From Cephalotus follicularis (Eukaryota; Streptophyta; Magnoliopsida; Oxalidales; Cephalotaceae): DNA of 64,000 bases. Positions 59,995 through 64,000 of this stretch are shown piece by piece; the stretch's first letter is position 1, and each line of letters opens with the position of its first letter. The position numbers and the translations under genes are program-made. The notes below the pieces were generated by a model, which worked only from the letters and a program-made list of their open reading frames with translations, ran no database searches and had not been told where the DNA came from. The DNA lies in the NCBI GenBank assembly GCA_001972305.1, contig BDDD01002058.1, positions 1 through 64,000 on the forward strand. The letters run 5' to 3'.

Positions 59995-61294
59995 TCTAGA
60001 TTGTTTAGATTTTCGATCTGCTAAGGCACGGATTCTTCGATTCTTGGATATTCCTTCGGTTAAATTAAATAAAGTTAATTTTTACTGATACATCGTTCTT
60101 GAATGGATTTATGCATTTATGATTATACTCTTGGTTTTATTCAGAATAAAATTCATATTTTGATTGGATATACTCATTTTGATAATAATATTACTGAAAC
60201 AAATTTATTATCGTTACATCGGATACATATTTTCTGTTATAAAAAATGTGTTATTGTTTGGACATGGCTTCCACTTTAGGGAGTATGTTATACTTCAGAT
60301 ACATATCGGATTTTGATTTTGATTTTTGATGTGAAAATATGTTTATGATCCTCTTTAAATAATTTCAGATATGTCTGGAGACAGTTTACATAAGTATGTT
60401 TTAGAATTGTTTTCGAATTAAACAATGTTTTAGCATAATAACATACAGAGAAAAACCCTACCTATGAGGTATCATAGGGATGTTCTTTGGCACGGAGGAC
60501 ATGACACCTACCGTGGCGGTGTGATTGGTCTACGGCGTCTCTTTTAAATATGTATCCTGAGAATATGATATGGATCCTTTTGAGGCGTATGAGTATACTC
60601 TAGTTATTGTCAGAATTCAGAAATTCAGTATTTGGGATTGTTTGTGTAGTGCCATACACGACTTTTCCGTCAGAGCATGTGGGCCTCGCGAACCCCTTGC
60701 ACCTATATATGTATGTATGTCAGAATTCTCTGTTATGGAATTATGAAATCAGATAAAGTTTTGAATTTTGATGTTATGTTTTTCATAAAGTTATGATGAT
60801 TTTATAACTGCTCATTTTTAAATATTCTGTTTTACATTTCAAGAATATTTACTATGTTACTTTGCTGAATTCCAAAGTTTCAAGATATTTTGTTTACCGT
60901 TTAATGTTTTAATTCTTTATCCGTGCTGAGGTTTGCTCAGCCGTGTTTTGTTTCTATGCGGCAGGTTTCCAGAAGGATGGGGGAAACGTGTGATGAGAGT
61001 TACCCACTTGTCAGAAGACCATCTAGGAATTGGTCTATTGTGTTTACAGTAATATTGATCATGTTTTGGAACAGTGTCAGACTATTTTTCTGCTTACATA
61101 ATTTTTGAACATCGGATTATGGTTTACTTTTTTTATTTATGGATGGTTAAATTTTCATACTCTATTTTATATCAATTTGTTATAAGTTATTAGACCACCA
61201 CATCCGTTTCGCATCAGTCTATTGTTTAGGTATTCCGTTATGTTTGTGTTTGGTATTATGACCTGTAAGGGCTCCCACCATCGGGGGTGTTACA
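59995..61294 (+). repeat. Z LTR copy 2 (3' half), directly before the internal region
   Basis: It repeats 58338-59663 with only scattered differences, for example a 17-bp indel near 58670/60335, and ends CGGGGGTGTTACA before the primer site. The 61-residue frame at 59291 and at 60923 is identical in both copies; it is a repeat by-product, not a gene. Confidence 0.85.
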
Positions 61295-61299
61295 GATTG

Positions 61300-61311
61300 T
61301 GGTATTAGAGC
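61300..61311 (+). other. Z primer-binding site
   Basis: TGGTATTAGAGC, initiator-Met type with one mismatch, five bases after the LTR. Confidence 0.85.
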
Positions 61312-61467
61312 TATAGGTTTTGTTTCCTTAGAAGTCCTAACTAGGTTGGACCTGTGAGATTAGGTAGACACCGGGTTAGGACTTCTTTGTTATGAACTTT
61401 TGATGTGTCTTTTCATTTTGATACCCTGATTCTTTTGTCTTTATCTTGTCCTGGTTTTGTTGCATAG

Positions 61468-62598
61468 ATGGTACGAACAAGGAATACCCCTCAGAGGACC
61501 GAACTAGTTGTGGCTCAGGATGGAGCAAGAAATGAGTCTGTAATTGACGAGATGGTTAGACAAGCTGTGGCTCAGGAAGTGAACCGAGTGATGCAGCAAC
61601 AGAAAAATCATGAGCACGGTCATCGTGAGCAAGTAGCTGGGGAAAATGTAACCGTTGATGCTCATACAGCTAGGAGAGTTGGAGACCATCCTGATACTCC
61701 AGTTCATGTATGGCTGGAAAGGTTCCAAAAACAGAGACCGCGATCCTTTACTTCGGCGCCAACACCAGTGGAGGCTGAGCATTGGATTGCTCATTTGGAG
61801 AAGATTTTTTATGTGCTGGAATGCGGTGATAATCAGAAGGTTAAGTTGGCTGCGTATAAGCTGGAGGGCGATGCCCAGACACGGTGGAAGACCTTGAAGA
61901 TAGCTAAGGGTGGAGGTTTTGTTGAAACTTTGTCTTGGTCTGATTTCTGTGAGATCTTTTATCAGCAATATTTCCCCACTGCTGATAAAGAGGCTTATGC
62001 TAGGGAGTTTCTAATGACGAGACAGAAGGAAGGTGAGTCTGTTACGGTGTTTTTAGCCCTGTTTACCAGGTTGGCAGGCTTTGCAGGACCTGCAGCGGGG
62101 TCAGCAGCAGAACAGGTAGAAAAGTTTAAATGGAAGTTGCATTACCAGCTTAGGGGTAAGTTGATTAACTCGAGGTTTGCGGATGTGTCAGAGGTTGCAA
62201 ACGCTGCAAAGAACATAGAAATGTAAAGGTTGGATTTTCAGGCTGCTCGTTTAGAAGGAGAAAAGAAGAGAAACAGGGGAGACTCTCAGGGCCAAAACTC
62301 GGGGCAGCAGGGTAAGGGCCGAAATAGTAAGCAGCAAAAGAAAAATAATAACCGAGGAGGGGGACAATCTGGAAATGATCAAAGGCAGAATCAAGGAGCT
62401 ACTGGTGGGGGTAACCCCAATGTTCAGATTGCACAGTGCGAGACTTGTGGGAAGAGGCATCTGGTTGGGACTTGTTACAAGGCTTCGGGGGCATGCTTTG
62501 TGTGCGGACAGCAGGGCCATCATTTTATGGATTCCACAGACCCTCGAGGAAAGGAGAGGAAAGGTAATGGCGGAGACGCGGGACAGCGCAATGTAGGT
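61468..62598 (+). pseudogene. Z gag with altered zinc knuckle
   Basis: It starts MVRTRNTPQRTELVV. Capsid blocks include PTPVEAEHWIAHLEKIFYVL, KLAAYKLEGDAQTRWK and FYQQYFPTADKEAYAREF. A TAA at 62224-62226 interrupts it; the frame continues with LDFQAARLEGEKKR, a Gly/Gln/Asn-rich linker, and a zinc knuckle CFVCGQQGHHFMDS whose last Cys is replaced by Ser. Confidence 0.9.
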
Positions 62599-63090
62599 GG
62601 CCGAGTCTTTGCTTTGACTACTCATCAGGCAGCAGGTGCTTCAGGTACTGTTTTGGGTTATGTCTCTATTTGTAGTCTAATGGCTTATGTTTTGTATGAT
62701 ACTGGATCAACTCACTCTATAGTAGCAAGATCTTTTATTCGGCATCTTGGGGTGCCATCTCGATCTCTGGATCCAGCTTTGGTTCTTTCGACCCCTATGG
62801 GGACATCTGTTGTGATATCTGAATGTTTTCGTGGTTGTCCTATTGTTTTTGATGATCGTGTTCGAGATGCGGATCTTTTCCAATAGATATGCATGACTTC
62901 GACATGATTCTTGGCATGGATTGGTTAGATCGCCATCGTGCCACGATTAACTGTTACACTCGGAGGGTTTTGTTTGGGGATGTGGATAGGCCTGAATTTT
63001 TTATCAGGGTTCACAGTCGAGAAAAGAAGTTAAGGTTATTTCTGCTTTGAAGGCTCGAAAATTTGTAGCTAAGGGTTCTGAGGGTTAAAT
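62599..63090 (+). pseudogene. Z aspartic protease, frameshifted
   Basis: Retropepsin motif VLYDTGSTHSIVARSF with D-T-G intact. One base is missing near 62880, which shifts the second conserved patch (DFDMILGMDWLDRHRA) into another frame. A second shift near 63005 precedes the linker to RT, where a TAA follows AKGSEG. Confidence 0.88.
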
Positions 63091-64000
63091 AGTTGTTGTA
63101 AAAGACGTCTCTAAGGATGAGCCTCATCTTGAGGACTATCCGGTTGTTAGAGAATTTTCAGATGTGTTTCCAGAGGAGTTACCAGGTTTGCCACCACAAC
63201 GGGAAGTGGAGTTTACGATTGAGCTCATTCTCGAAGCGACACCGATATCTAAAACACCTTAAAGAATGACACCATTAGAATTGCAAGAACTGAAGGAACA
63301 ATTACAAGAATTGTTGGATCGAGGTTTTATCCGGCCTAGTGTTTCACCGTGGGGAGCTCCGGTTCTTTTTGTCAGGAAGAAGGACGGGTCTATGAGGTTG
63401 TGCATAGACTACAGAGAGCTTAATCGGATCACTATTAGAAATAAATACCCTTTGGCTAGGATTGATGACCTTTTTGATCAACTCCAAGGTGCACAGTATT
63501 TTTCTAAAATCGATTTGAGATCGGGTTATCATCAGCTACGGGTGAAAGATGAAGACATAGCTAAGACTGCTTTTTGTACACGGTACGGACATCATGAATT
63601 TCTGGTGATGCCATTTGGACTTACAAATGCACTGGCAGTCTTTATGGATCTGATGAATCGGGTGTTTCATGAATACTTGGACAAGTTTGTGATCGTGTTC
63701 ATTGATGACATTCTTGTGTATTCCAAGTCGAGAGAAGAACATGAACCTCAACTTCGGATAGTGCTGGGTATTTTGAGGAAGAATCAGCTTTATGCGAAGT
63801 TTTCGAAATGTGAATTTTGGTTGGAACAGGTAACATTTTTAGGCCATGTGGTTACAGCAGATGGTATTAGTGTGGATCCTGCAAAGGTTGAGGCTATTAC
63901 CAAATGGCTGAGGCCTACTACAGTAACAGAAGTTAGGAGCTTTTTGGGTTGGCTGGCTACTATAGGTGGTTTGTGGAAGGCTTCTCCTCCATAGCCTTGC
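63091..64000 (+). pseudogene. Z reverse transcriptase, partial at the window edge
   Basis: After FSDVFPEELPGLPPQREVEF a TAA replaces the usual Tyr codon before RMTP. RT then reads [66 protein letters not shown] (usually NAPAVF), FIDD (63698-63709), FLGHVV and EVRSFLG. An extra base near 63950 shifts the frame just after FLG. RNase H and integrase would lie beyond the window. Confidence 0.92.

Larger units (their letters stand above)
57063..64000 (+). mobile_element. Z: Ty3/gypsy element, runs off the right edge
   Basis: LTR sequence (57063-61294, partly duplicated), primer site, gag, protease and the first part of RT on the + strand; the window ends inside RT. Bases CCACA before 57063 may be its target duplication. 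It has class-B palindromes in its LTR. Several frameshifts and stops show it is inactive. The clade is not certain without integrase. Confidence 0.85.

Noticed and set aside
59291..61108. Two identical 61-residue frames as a duplicated small gene
   Set aside because: They are part of the duplicated Z LTR and show no similarity to any protein I know.
1..64000. tRNA, rRNA or ordinary host genes
   Set aside because: No recognisable tRNA or rRNA sequence; the only tRNA-like matches are the primer-binding sites. All recognisable proteins belong to retroelements or the pararetrovirus.

Overview
This window is a block of plant repetitive DNA. I find no host gene. It suggests a flowering plant with a large genome: Ty1/copia and Ty3/gypsy LTR retrotransposons with initiator-Met tRNA primer sites (TGGTATCAGAGC type), several solo LTRs, and one old endogenous pararetrovirus (Caulimoviridae) broken into three pieces. 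One run of 241 Ns (58907-59147) shows it is a draft assembly. I cannot name the species.

Layout. 1-241: 3' end of a gypsy-type LTR that starts off-window. 242-6248: 'G1', a gutted + strand gypsy element with almost no coding sequence. 6249-12143: 'P', a 5'-truncated + strand Sirevirus-type copia element that keeps an open extra gene after pol. 12144-12413: 'N', a minus-strand Sirevirus LTR end. 12414-13579, 23949-24431 and 55634-55869: the pararetrovirus pieces (upstream coding region, protease, RNase H). 13580-23948: 'Y', a complete minus-strand Tekay-like chromovirus (TSD CTAAA) with a 293-bp solo LTR in one LTR. 24432-25633: 'X2', a truncated LTR. 25634-55633: 'M', a minus-strand Sirevirus blown apart by later insertions. 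Inside M sit 'T' (28723-41679, copia, TSD CTTAT), which itself holds solo LTR 'V' (29980-32647, TSD TGGTG), and solo LTR 'X1' (43556-51819, TSD AGAAT). X1 holds solo LTR 'C' (44802-50670, TSD CAATC), which holds solo LTR 'W' (47221-50593, TSD CCAAC). 55870-56665 is 'X3', 56666-57062 a further LTR end 'U', and 57063-64000 a + strand gypsy element 'Z' with a partly duplicated 5' LTR, running off the right edge.

The insertions read as a time series: pararetrovirus, then M, then X1, then C, then W. Coding regions carry scattered stops and single-base frameshifts; only the post-pol gene of P is fully open.

The most interesting signal is not a gene. Unrelated families (Sirevirus copia N, P, M; gypsy-type X, V, Y, C, W, Z) carry palindromes centred on TCGA, arranged in pairs or arrays with 19-22 bp (mostly 20-21 bp) from one TCGA to the next, about two helical turns. 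The flanks fall into three classes (AAAGACRTCGAYGTCTTT, AAAGCGTCGACGCTTT, AACAGTCGACTGTT). The class does not follow element ancestry: it is shared between superfamilies and swapped between close relatives at the same LTR position. I see no such array in T, G1 or the pararetrovirus.
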